DNA of 32,346 nucleotides from Anaerolineae bacterium (GCA_025454475.1 JALOOJ010000020.1:1-32346); one strand, 5' to 3'. Positions 10,401 through 18,388 are shown, numbered from the stretch's first letter. The notes: generated from the letters alone by a model not told the origin. Translations and numbers: made by a program.

Positions 10401-11485
10401 TCGGTTCGGGCGAGGCCGGACGCCTGATGCGCGAGGCCGGACACACGATCGGGCTGGACCAGGAGCCTAGCCTGGTGGCGCAGGCAGCACGCAGTGGCGC
10501 GATCGTGTGGGTCGATGATGTCACTCAGTCGACCGCGCACATGTTCAATCCGCTGCTGCCCAAGACACGCTCAGAGGTCGCGATTCCCATGATCACCGGT
10601 GACGCGGTCATCGGTGTGTTCGACGTGCAGGATGCCGCGCCGGGGCGTTTCGATCGGTCTGAGGTCGATGTCTTCAGCGCGTTGGCGGGCCAGATCGCTG
10701 TCGGGTTTCGCAACGCCCAATACTTTGAGGAGCTCCAGCAGGTCGCCGAGCGGCTACGGGAGGTCGATCGGCTGAAGAGTGAGTTCCTCGCCAACATGAG
10801 TCACGAACTGCGTACACCACTCAACTCGATTCTGGGGTATGCAGAATTGCTCCAGATGGGCATCGATGGCGCGCTCTCGCCTTCGATGTTGGAGGACGTC
10901 AACGCGATTTTCGAGAACGGTCAGCAGCTTCTGCAACTGATCAACGATATCCTCGATCTGACGAAGATCGAGGCTGGACGCATGAACCTGACGATGATGC
11001 CAGTCGCCATTGCTCCCCTGCTCGAAGAGGCCCGGGTCAGCTGTATGGGCCTGCTCCACAGGCAGCCTAAGCCCGTGGAAGTGGTGGTGGATGTTGAGGA
11101 CGCACTACCACCCGTGGTTGCCGATCCTATGCGGCTCGCACAGGTCCTGAACAACCTGTTGTCCAACGCGATCAAGTTTACCGACACGGGGGAGATTCGC
11201 CTGCACGCGAGGCACGATCCGGCGGGCCAGTGCGTCCTGATCGATGTCGTGGACACCGGCATCGGAATATCTGCCGAGGATCTAGCTCGGCTTTTTGAGC
11301 GTTTCCGTCAGATTGACGGCTCGACCACGCGGCGCGCTGAGGGGACGGGACTGGGCCTCGCCATCTCACGCCACCTCGTAGAGATGCACGGCGGTACGTT
11401 GACAGCGACGAGCGAGCTGGGCTGTGGGAGTGTATTCACCGTGAGCCTACCGCTGAATCAGCCTGCACCAGATACGAGCCAATAG
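7484..11485 (+). CDS. Soluble multi-domain sensor histidine kinase (GAF-GAF-PAS-GAF-PAS-PAS-GAF-HisKA-HATPase_c)
   Basis: The start at 7484 has AAGGAG 9 nt upstream, giving about 1333 aa; the ORF-track start at 7310 overlaps the methyltransferase. H-box SEFLANMSHELRTPLNSILGYAELL, N-box NNLLSNAIKFT, DTGIGIS, GTGLGLAISRHLVEMHGG. Repeated GAF modules and PAS cores are visible. No obvious TM segment. Confidence 0.93.
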   Translation: MDLSPVDTSDGELPSDADAPAGDTSLSRILRVASEISEQAAAILDPDALLSAVVPLLKGAFGFQSVYVYTADPESRILRLVSGCGLAGPEGPSRGHRVHTDSEDSPVAQAVRTRAPVASSAATEAMAPSPNALPSEAWSGLALPMIAGHDVLGVLDVQHAGTELALPAYQDVLVWLGGQIATALRNARHVQHLSQKLEETQDRLEVAQAFSGAQTERAVVDALMAHALAPEGVSALLGLVLDSPDGTRFRAARHVPTEGASRRQSADPVLLSVLEDEDLTKLLGRSGEFLTERGPDDRRLPEVLRTRLGAAGVDQLLALPLRIRDQWLGVLIVAARVPFVLVDQVRRRYRALAEQGALALQQAQLRDRLSLTQFSVDQAPTAILWIRPDGTLSSVNATACALLGYTRAEMLALPSIAALDPKMIARAWQAHWAKVKQERRFTIVTDYQTKDKALIPVEVTANYLRYAGEEFNCVYVQDVSERLAAQKTAERFTVQLRTAAEIAEQIGTILDTDALLAAVIPLLKERFGLYHAHFYRLEADTLVLRAGYGRIGKIMVQQVHAIPLGHPHSLVARAATTREPVLVNDVTKSPDFLPNLLLPQTQAELAVPIVFGEQVLGVFDVQSDERDHFTLSDLDVFRSLAGQLANALTSARLFEQQVDMQRELRRSVQTVRAIFDAMTEGILVTDMMGRISDLNEAALRLFGYETRDELLGRSAMDLVTKSGWSRMAEATSTALASGCGQSQEYTMVRRDGTTFDAEQSATLLWDASGEPQGVVSITRDITDRRRARRETLRFQALAENAVDAIMLADFAGRISYANAACLDLFGYVHAPYDLLGRSIANCWPEDQVLVLLEEVLPAAGAGGWRGEVTQMRRDGSSFDASLTFFAVSGERGEPLGVATIVRDITERKRAETDLRRFAIQLRTAADVSAQVTTILDPTRLLEAVVPLVQERFGLYHVHVYTLDPETRRLVMRVGSGEAGRLMREAGHTIGLDQEPSLVAQAARSGAIVWVDDVTQSTAHMFNPLLPKTRSEVAIPMITGDAVIGVFDVQDAAPGRFDRSEVDVFSALAGQIAVGFRNAQYFEELQQVAERLREVDRLKSEFLANMSHELRTPLNSILGYAELLQMGIDGALSPSMLEDVNAIFENGQQLLQLINDILDLTKIEAGRMNLTMMPVAIAPLLEEARVSCMGLLHRQPKPVEVVVDVEDALPPVVADPMRLAQVLNNLLSNAIKFTDTGEIRLHARHDPAGQCVLIDVVDTGIGISAEDLARLFERFRQIDGSTTRRAEGTGLGLAISRHLVEMHGGTLTATSELGCGSVFTVSLPLNQPAPDTSQ

Positions 11486-11521
11486 GTCCTGATGCGACCA
11501 CACATCGTGCCAGGAGGTAGT

Positions 11522-11905
11522 TTGAAGCGGACAGTGCTCTACATTGAGGATCAGTACCACAACCGGCGCCTCGTCGAGAAGGCGCTGACCTCCCGCGGCT
11601 ATGAGGTTCTGTTGGCCGAGGACGGTGTGGTCGGTTGGGAGATGGTGCGGGCGTACCATCCACCACTTCTGTTGCTCGATATTGCGCTTCCCGGTGCGCT
11701 TGACGGCCTGGCGGTCGCGGCGCGGGTGAAGGAAGATGCGGCGTTGGGCGATATCTGGATCATCGCAGTCACGGCCTCCGCGATGCATGGCGACCGCGAG
11801 CGCTTCCTGCGCCACGGGTGTGATGACTACCTGTCCAAACCGCTCCAGATGCAGCAGCTGCTGGCCAAGGTGGATGCGTTCTTTGAAAGGCAGGTTCAGG
11901 CATGA
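11522..11905 (+). CDS. Receiver-only response regulator
   Basis: TTG start at 11522 behind AGGAGG (ORF track starts at 11492). LKRTVLYIEDQYHNRRLVEKAL, LLLLDIALPG, DDYLSKPLQ. Confidence 0.9.
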   Translation: MKRTVLYIEDQYHNRRLVEKALTSRGYEVLLAEDGVVGWEMVRAYHPPLLLLDIALPGALDGLAVAARVKEDAALGDIWIIAVTASAMHGDRERFLRHGCDDYLSKPLQMQQLLAKVDAFFERQVQA

Positions 11906-12282
11906 AGACGATCCTGATTATGGAAGACAATGCGCACCAGTCCCGCCTCATGCGACGGTTACTGGAGCATGCTGGATACACGGTGTTGGAAGCGGCGGAC
12001 GGCGAGAGTGGCCTCCGCACTGCAATGGCTGCCGTTCCGGACCTGATTCTGCTCGACATGGGCCTTCCGGATCTCGACGGTCAGACTGTTGTGGGCCTGT
12101 TGAAAGGCTCGACGTTGCTTTCCCAAACGCCTGTGGTTGCCGTCACCGCGTGGCCTGAGGACTATGCCGCTGCGATGGCCACGGCCTATGGCTGTGACGG
12201 GTATCTCTCCAAACCGATTAGCGCGCACCTTTTCGCCGAGCAGGTTGGCGCTTACCTCGCGCCCACGGCTGGGGAGTCCTGA
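11902..12282 (+). CDS. Receiver-only response regulator
   Basis: 126 aa. MKTILIMEDNAHQSRLMRRLLEHAGYTVLEA, LILLDMGLPDLDG, GYLSKPIS. ATGA overlap with the preceding gene. Confidence 0.92.
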   Translation: MKTILIMEDNAHQSRLMRRLLEHAGYTVLEAADGESGLRTAMAAVPDLILLDMGLPDLDGQTVVGLLKGSTLLSQTPVVAVTAWPEDYAAAMATAYGCDGYLSKPISAHLFAEQVGAYLAPTAGES

Positions 12283-12286
12283 GAAC

Positions 12287-13165
12287 GTGTCGTCTGCAGC
12301 GGTTTCGTTACTCGGACAGCCTCCGTGTGAGCTTGTGCCTGCGTCGGCATACACCGTTGAGGCGCTGACCGAAGCCTACAACCAGACGCGTGTGGACTAC
12401 ATCGTGCCGATGCCGATGAACCCGGCACGCTTGCAGGCCTACATCGATGACTATAGCGTTGACCTGGACCGATCGGTCGTCGCTCGAGACGGCGAAGATA
12501 TCCTCGGACTGGCGATGCTGGGCACGCGGCCCGGGCGTACGTGGATCACGCGCCTGGGAGTCCTGCCCGTGCGGAGGCGTGGTGGCACGGGCGAGGCGAT
12601 GATGCGCTATCTGGTCGCCCAGTCACGTGATCTCGGTGCCGAAAGTATCATCCTCGAAGTCATCAAGGATAATGAACCCGCCCACCAGCTCTTCCTCAAA
12701 CTGGGCTTTGTCGAGACCCGCGAGCTCCTGGTACTGCGACGTCCCCCCGGCGCGCCGCGCGAGCCTGCACCGACCTACAGAGCATCCTATGGCAGCCACG
12801 ACAGGGCGCTGGCGCTGCTGGAGCGACGGCGAAGCATACCGTCGTGGCTCGACGACATACCTACGATGCAACGGGCCAGGAACCTGGGGTGCGTCCAGGT
12901 CGAGCTGTCCGACGGAGCGAGTGGCTGGCTCACCTACCAGAGTGAGGTCTTTCAGATAGGCAGGCTCGTGGTTCAGGCGGAGGAAGGTGATCCGGCACAC
13001 GTGGCGCAGGCACTGACGCACGCACTTCATACCACGCACCCCACCCAGGACACCAAGACCGAGAACTTCCCTGCGTCCGATCCGCACCTGGCCGGGCTTG
13101 TCGCGATGCGTTACCTCGAGTCGTTCCGGCGCATCGAGATGCGTCTGGATCTGCCCCGGCCATAG
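12287..13165 (+). CDS. GNAT-family N-acetyltransferase with a C-terminal degenerate GNAT-like half
   Basis: GTG start at 12287, 4 nt after the upstream stop. ITRLGVLPVRRRGGTGEAMMRYLVAQSRDLGAESIILEVIKDNEPAHQLFLKLGFVETREL is the GNAT core. The C-terminus ends ...MRYLESFRRIEMRL. Confidence 0.85.
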   Translation: MSSAAVSLLGQPPCELVPASAYTVEALTEAYNQTRVDYIVPMPMNPARLQAYIDDYSVDLDRSVVARDGEDILGLAMLGTRPGRTWITRLGVLPVRRRGGTGEAMMRYLVAQSRDLGAESIILEVIKDNEPAHQLFLKLGFVETRELLVLRRPPGAPREPAPTYRASYGSHDRALALLERRRSIPSWLDDIPTMQRARNLGCVQVELSDGASGWLTYQSEVFQIGRLVVQAEEGDPAHVAQALTHALHTTHPTQDTKTENFPASDPHLAGLVAMRYLESFRRIEMRLDLPRP

Positions 13166-13169
13166 GGCG

Positions 13170-13198
13170 GGCGCGCCCCGTCCCCGGGCAGGCGCGCC
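13170..13198. terminator. GC-only stem-loop between convergent genes (possible bidirectional terminator)
   Basis: Two GGCGCGCC palindromes (13170-13177, 13191-13198) can pair across a 13-nt loop. There is no T-tract. Confidence 0.3.
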
Positions 13199-13276
13199 AC
13201 TCCGCACGGCTCCCTGTCGCTCAGCCGGGACGCCACCCTGGCTTACATCCGTAGCGCTATGGCGCGTCGGACCTCG

Positions 13277-14452
13277 CTAGGCTTCGTGTATGTCGTCCAG
13301 AACAACGTCCGGCGCGATGCGACGGAGCCCTTCGGCGCTGGCTGGTGGGAATCCGACACCCAGAGCGGTGCCCACGACAACCACGGCACTTGGGCCGACA
13401 CCGCCGGCATGGACTGCTGCTGCGGCTGTGCCGTCGTGGATTACGGTGAGCTCAGGCCGCCAGCGACACGCTGTTGCCACGCCGGCGGCGATCAGTGGGC
13501 GCACATCGTCGGCAAGCGTGCTCATGCGGGCATACATTCCGTTCCCCAGAAGGCGGCCGCCGTCTACGTAGGCGGCGATACTCATCGCGATCCTCGAGTC
13601 CACCTGCCAGCCCTGCCGGGCGGCGTCATCCATGGTGGCACAGATCACGCTTACCACGAAGTCCAGGACCTGGTGCCCATCGATGTCCCTCGAGGCATCG
13701 GGGCTGTTACGCCATCGCCACGCCACCGGTACCGCGGGGAGGTAAGCCACGTGTACCACGGCATCGTCGCTGTAGGTGAGAACTCCGCGCTTGACCGAGG
13801 TGTGGCCCAGATCGAATATCAGCGCCCGTTGCGCCTTCGTCGCGTCCGTGGCGCGCGGCAGATAACGCGCAGCTCCCAGGACAGCCATGTGTAGCTGGTG
13901 AATCGTCAAGTCGAGTTGCATATCGGCGCATCCGGATTCTGCCAGTACGGTACGGGCGTGGTGCAGCATCGCCCTGCCCAGATCACCACTGACTATGCCG
14001 CCACCGAGCCAGACGTGCCGGATACTGTGCCAGTGGGACCATTCCGCTTCCGTCCAGTCGGGCCGTGCGGCCCGGTTCACCGCGTCGCCACGGTGAAGCG
14101 CAACGAGCACGTACCCAAGGTTGCGTCCCAGCCGTTCGGCAATGCTCCATGCGGCCGAGTGAACCTCGGGGTCTGCACTGCTCAAGGCCGCGTCGACCCA
14201 GCGGGGAACGTCGCGGCGGACTGCGGGGAGCTCTGGGTCGGCAGAGCGCAGCGCTAAGGGAAGTTTCAGCGCTGCGGCACGTTCAAGGGCATACCGGATC
14301 AGAGTCGGTAGGGAGAGCAGGTGGTAGGCCTGCTCTCCACGAACGGTGCTATCGACCGCGAGTCCCGGAAGGTCGACGATCACGACGCGGTTGATCGACG
14401 CCGTCGACGGCGTGCGCGGAGGGTCTGGCACACCGGAGCGCGTGGTAGCCAC
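13277..14452 (-). CDS. ROK-like ASKHA-fold protein with apparently circularly permuted halves
   Basis: Motif order in the translation: LPTLIRYALERAA, AERLGRNLGYVLVALHRGD, VWLGGGIVSG, AVLGAARYLP, ALIFDLGHTSVKRG, IAMSIAAYVDGG, VIHDGTAAAAVHAGG, AVVVVGTALGVGF. The start is uncertain (GTG 14452, 14431 or 14383). The ORF-track start at 14632 overlaps the nitroreductase. Confidence 0.7.
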   Translation of the reverse strand: MATTRSGVPDPPRTPSTASINRVVIVDLPGLAVDSTVRGEQAYHLLSLPTLIRYALERAAALKLPLALRSADPELPAVRRDVPRWVDAALSSADPEVHSAAWSIAERLGRNLGYVLVALHRGDAVNRAARPDWTEAEWSHWHSIRHVWLGGGIVSGDLGRAMLHHARTVLAESGCADMQLDLTIHQLHMAVLGAARYLPRATDATKAQRALIFDLGHTSVKRGVLTYSDDAVVHVAYLPAVPVAWRWRNSPDASRDIDGHQVLDFVVSVICATMDDAARQGWQVDSRIAMSIAAYVDGGRLLGNGMYARMSTLADDVRPLIAAGVATACRWRPELTVIHDGTAAAAVHAGGVGPSAVVVVGTALGVGFPPASAEGLRRIAPDVVLDDIHEA

Positions 14453-14459
14453 CTTCAGG

Positions 14460-14480
14460 CGGGGCGGCGCCGCCGCCCCG
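14460..14480. repeat. 9-bp GC stem with 3-nt loop (CGGGGCGGC-GCC-GCCGCCCCG)
   Basis: Perfect inverted repeat between the nitroreductase stop and the candidate GTG 14452 start of the ROK-like gene. Confidence 0.6.
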
Positions 14481-14495
14481 GCATCCTCTGTCTCG

Positions 14496-14999
14496 CTACC
14501 AGGCGTTGCGATGGACGATCGCGTCGGCCCAGCGCTCGACGCGGCCTCGGTCCTCAGCCGGATGGCCAAGAGCCAACAGTGCAACCGGCACGAAGGGATC
14601 AGGTATGCCGAAGACGTCGCGCAGGCCGGCAACGCGCCCCTCGTCGGGATAGACCCCCGTCCAACATGTGCCGAGACCGAGCGCTCGCGCGGCTAGAAGG
14701 ATGTTCTCGATCGCTGCGGCACAGTCCTGCTGGAAGAAGCGAGGTGATCGGCTCGTATCGGCCACGACCAGAATCCCGATCGGCGCCTCAGCGAGCATCC
14801 TGGCGTAAGGGTGGACCGTCATCATGGCGTCTAGCTTGTCGCGACCATCGACGATGACGAAATGCCACGGCTGGCGGTTGTTGGCCGATGGGGCGTTCAT
14901 CCCGGCTTCCAGGACAGTTCGAAGGTCCTCTTCGGAGACGGGATCTCCTGTGTACTTGCGAATGCTTCTGCGGGTGAAGATAGCCTCGAGTGCGTCCAT
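14496..14999 (-). CDS. Nitroreductase family protein
   Basis: MDALEAIFTRRSIRKYTGDPVSEEDLRTVLEAGMNAPSANNRQPWHFVIV, AAIENILLAARALGLGTCWTG. ATG 14999 follows AGGAGG; the ORF-track start is 15065. Confidence 0.92.
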   Translation of the reverse strand: MDALEAIFTRRSIRKYTGDPVSEEDLRTVLEAGMNAPSANNRQPWHFVIVDGRDKLDAMMTVHPYARMLAEAPIGILVVADTSRSPRFFQQDCAAAIENILLAARALGLGTCWTGVYPDEGRVAGLRDVFGIPDPFVPVALLALGHPAEDRGRVERWADAIVHRNAW

Positions 15000-15027
15000 A
15001 TGTTTGCCTCCTAGGGCTTGGTGATGG

Positions 15028-16800
15028 CTAACTGCTCTTGAACTGGACTTCCATGACTGTTGCATCGATCGCGGCCTGAAGCGCGGCGAGTCGAGTCTTC
15101 ACGCTGGACACCACGTCGGGCAACGGGACGAACTCACGCGCCGGACTGGTACGGAGCTTGAACTCCACGGCCTTCTCGGCCAGTCCGCGACGGGCAACCG
15201 TTATGCGTAGTGGCAACCCTATCAGGTCGGCGTCATTGAACTTGATCCCAGGGCTTCTGTCGCGGTCGTCATAGAGCACCTCAACGTCTGCGGCGACCAG
15301 GTCGGCGTATAGCTGATCCGCTACCGTCTCGGCCTCCGATCCCATTGGGCCCAGATTGGTCAGATGGACGTGGTAGGGTGCGACCGAGACGGGCCAGATG
15401 AGGCCCTGCGCGTCATTGTGTGTTTCGGCGACGCACGCTAGCGCGCGCCCTATGCCGATACCGTAGGAACCCATCACAACGGGGTGAGGTGCACCATTCT
15501 CATCGGCAAATGCGGCGCCCATCGCGGCGCTGTAGCGGGTGCCCAGCTTGAAGATGTTACCCACTTCGACGCCGCGCTCGGCCCGCATCGGCGTGCCGCA
15601 GTTCGGGCAAGCGTCGCCGTCTTCCGCCGCAGCGATGTCGCAGATCATCTCGGGCTGGAAGTCCCGGCCCGTGTTGACGTTCAACAGATGGTAACCCACT
15701 TCGTTGGCGCCCGCAACGAGGTTCGGCGAGGTGGCGACTGCATCATCGATGACGACAAGACAGTCGTGAACGCCGACGGGCGATCCGTAGCCTGGCTCTG
15801 CCCCGATTGCGCGGATCTCCGCTTCGGTCGCGGGACGCAGCTCCTTGGCCTTCACGGTATTGGCAAGCTTGGTCTCGTTGAGGGTCATGTCGCCACGCAC
15901 GACAGCGAAGACGAAGCGCTCTACATAGCGGTCATCCTGGCTGATCGTGGCAACCATAAAGACGGCCTTGGCAGTCTGCGCGGGCGTCAGGCTGAGAAAC
16001 GCGGTCAGATCCTGGATAGTGGTGATCGCCGGGGTCGCGATCTTCTCAACAGGCCGCAGGGGCTCGATGGGGGAGGCGGGCTTGCGGAATCGAGCCACCT
16101 GCCGGTTGGCTGCGTAGCCGCACGCTGAACACAACAACAAGGTATCCTCGCCGATCGGGGTCAGCACCATGAACTCGTGGGCCATGCTCCCGCCCATCAT
16201 CCCGGTGTCGGAACCCACTGCGATGGGCTGCAGGCCACAGCGGCGGAAGATGTTGAAGTAGGCTTGGTAGTGCGCTCGGTACTGGCGGTCGAGCCCGGCT
16301 TCGTCGGCGTCGAGACTGTAGCTATCCTTCATCGTGAACTCGCGAACACGGATCAGGCCCGCCCGCGGACGGGGATCGTCGCGCCACTTCGTCTGGATGT
16401 GGTAGACGAGAACAGGAAGATCGCGGTAGGACTGGATCTCCTGACGTACCAGGTCGGTCATGACCTCCTCGTGGGTCATCGCCAGGACCATGTCCCGGTC
16501 GGTACGGTCCTTGAATCGGCCCATCTCGGCCCCAACCGTGTACCAGCGCCCGGTCTCCTGCCAGATCTCGGCGGGATTGACGACGGGCATCTTGATCTCT
16601 TGCCCGCCGATTCGGTCCATTTCCTCGCGCACGATCTGCTCGATCTTGGCAAGGGCCCGTAATCCGAGCGGGAGCGCACTGAAGATCCCGGCCGCGTGCT
16701 GCCGGATGAGCCCTGCCCGCAACAACAGCTGGTGGCTCAGCACCTGGGCCTCCGATGGGGCCTCGCGCAACGTGTTGCCGAAGAGTCTGGTCATGCGCAT
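15028..16800 (-). CDS. proS: Prolyl-tRNA synthetase (bacterial type with editing insertion)
   Basis: 590 aa. LLLRAGLIRQHAAGIFSALPLGLRAL, RDDPRPRAGLIRVREFTMKDSYSLD, VVMGSYGIGIGRALACVAE. Confidence 0.97.
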   Translation of the reverse strand: MRMTRLFGNTLREAPSEAQVLSHQLLLRAGLIRQHAAGIFSALPLGLRALAKIEQIVREEMDRIGGQEIKMPVVNPAEIWQETGRWYTVGAEMGRFKDRTDRDMVLAMTHEEVMTDLVRQEIQSYRDLPVLVYHIQTKWRDDPRPRAGLIRVREFTMKDSYSLDADEAGLDRQYRAHYQAYFNIFRRCGLQPIAVGSDTGMMGGSMAHEFMVLTPIGEDTLLLCSACGYAANRQVARFRKPASPIEPLRPVEKIATPAITTIQDLTAFLSLTPAQTAKAVFMVATISQDDRYVERFVFAVVRGDMTLNETKLANTVKAKELRPATEAEIRAIGAEPGYGSPVGVHDCLVVIDDAVATSPNLVAGANEVGYHLLNVNTGRDFQPEMICDIAAAEDGDACPNCGTPMRAERGVEVGNIFKLGTRYSAAMGAAFADENGAPHPVVMGSYGIGIGRALACVAETHNDAQGLIWPVSVAPYHVHLTNLGPMGSEAETVADQLYADLVAADVEVLYDDRDRSPGIKFNDADLIGLPLRITVARRGLAEKAVEFKLRTSPAREFVPLPDVVSSVKTRLAALQAAIDATVMEVQFKSS

Positions 16801-16825
16801 CGTGTTGTGGCCTTTCGTCAGCCCA

Positions 16826-18388
16826 CTAGAAATGACCCTTGGGGTGGGCCCGGATAAGCCTGGCAGCGTCGCGCGCGCCGACCATAACGTTCTGGATGCC
16901 GCCGCCGCTCTTGCTCTGGCTGCCTATGAACCAGAGTCCCTTGACGGGTGTCTCGTAGCCCGGTGCGTCCTGACCCAGCACCGGGACGCGACCGCCGAAG
17001 GCGTGGTGGTCCTGGTGGGTGCGCCCGCGGAAGTCCTCCGGGGTCAAGATGATCTGAGCCCTCACATGATCGCGCAGATCAGGGATCACGTTCTCGGCGT
17101 AGGCCACGAGTTTCCCGGCCAACTCGTGCTTGCGGCTCTGCCACGTGCCCTCACTCAACTCGTTGGGGGCGATGGTGTAGATCGTGATCGAATGCTGATT
17201 CCGCGGCGCCATCGCCGGCGAGTGCATCGATGGGAAGTAGAGCACGAACCCATCAGCGCCCTCGTGATACTCGCCGCGTCTACAGGCCGCGACGCTCGTC
17301 TCGATGTCGTAGGTCCCATAGTAGTAGCCCAGCGGATCAGGCTGGAATGGCCGTGGGTCCATGTCGACGCCAAGGTGTACCATCAGCACGGATTCCATCA
17401 GTTCCAGCTCGTCGACCAGGTAGGCGAAGTCAGCGGTGAGGTACTCCCGGCCGACCAGCTTCAGGAAGGTCTCGCGGGCGCCACCGGAGGCGATCACGAT
17501 GTCCGCCAACTCGACGTGACCGCCGGCAAGCTCCACCCCCCTGACGCGGTCGCCCTCCACGAGGATCTTCTCAACGGTGGCATTGGTATAGATCCGAACA
17601 CCGTTTCGGCGCAGGGCTGTACCCAGCGCCTTTACCAGCGAGCCACAGCCGTCAGCAACGAACTGGTAGCTGGGGCGCCTGCCCGCATTGGAGAGCCGAC
17701 GCGGGATGCGCTGGTCGAAGCTGTTCTCCACGTTAAGCACCGGCACTGCGAGCCCCGGAAAGGTGCTTGGGCGGGCCACGAAATCGGCGAGGATCGAGGT
17801 GAAGATGGCCTTCAGCCGCTTGTCGACGAAGTAGTGATCCATAAGCTTCTGCGCCGACCAGGCCTCACGCTGTCTGACGCGGTTGTACGCGCGCCAGAGC
17901 TGCATCTTTACCAGGCTCTTGCGCGGCTCGCGCGCGACGTCGGCGCGTACATTGAGCGCCACGACGTTGAGCATGCGGTTGTAGAAGGTGTAGTAAGCGT
18001 CGATGGACGCCCGTTCGGCGGGGAATAGCGCTTTCAGACGCTCGCGGCGCCAATTCGGACCCTCATAGGACTCGGGCCGCCAGAGGCTGAAGTCGGGGAA
18101 GACATAGCCGCGGTTGCCCATCTTGAGCCCGACCTGGTCTGCGATCCCCAGGTCTTTGAGGATGTGGCCGCCGCGCTCATCGGGGGCTAGGCCCTCGACG
18201 AGGAGTGGCCCCAGGTCCCACGCGTAGCCGCTCTCACGCAACGTCGCGGTAACGCCGCCGATCTCATCAGCCTGCTCGTAGAGCGTAACGGGATACCCAG
18301 CCTTCGCAAGGTAAGCCGCTGCGGTCAGGCCGGACAGCCCGGCCCCGATGACGACGACCTTATTGTGGACCTGATTCCTCTTGCGCAT
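16826..18388 (-). CDS. Phytoene-desaturase-like NAD(P)/FAD-dependent oxidoreductase
   Basis: 520 aa. VVVIGAGLSGLTAAAYLAKAGYPVTLYEQADEIGG dinucleotide fold; C-terminal GLWFIGSQSKSGGGIQNVMVGARDAARLI. Confidence 0.9.
   Translation of the reverse strand: MRKRNQVHNKVVVIGAGLSGLTAAAYLAKAGYPVTLYEQADEIGGVTATLRESGYAWDLGPLLVEGLAPDERGGHILKDLGIADQVGLKMGNRGYVFPDFSLWRPESYEGPNWRRERLKALFPAERASIDAYYTFYNRMLNVVALNVRADVAREPRKSLVKMQLWRAYNRVRQREAWSAQKLMDHYFVDKRLKAIFTSILADFVARPSTFPGLAVPVLNVENSFDQRIPRRLSNAGRRPSYQFVADGCGSLVKALGTALRRNGVRIYTNATVEKILVEGDRVRGVELAGGHVELADIVIASGGARETFLKLVGREYLTADFAYLVDELELMESVLMVHLGVDMDPRPFQPDPLGYYYGTYDIETSVAACRRGEYHEGADGFVLYFPSMHSPAMAPRNQHSITIYTIAPNELSEGTWQSRKHELAGKLVAYAENVIPDLRDHVRAQIILTPEDFRGRTHQDHHAFGGRVPVLGQDAPGYETPVKGLWFIGSQSKSGGGIQNVMVGARDAARLIRAHPKGHF

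Noticed and set aside
13259-13894. 211-aa plus-strand ORF
   Set aside because: Antisense to the ROK-like gene, whose minus-strand frame has recognisable ASKHA motifs.
14453-14632. N-terminal extension of the ROK-like ORF
   Set aside because: It overlaps the nitroreductase coding sequence in another frame and looks like non-coding translation.
16460-18028. 522-aa plus-strand ORF
   Set aside because: Antisense to proS and the FAD oxidoreductase, both clear on the minus strand. Its translation lacks family motifs; long antisense ORFs are expected in high-GC DNA.
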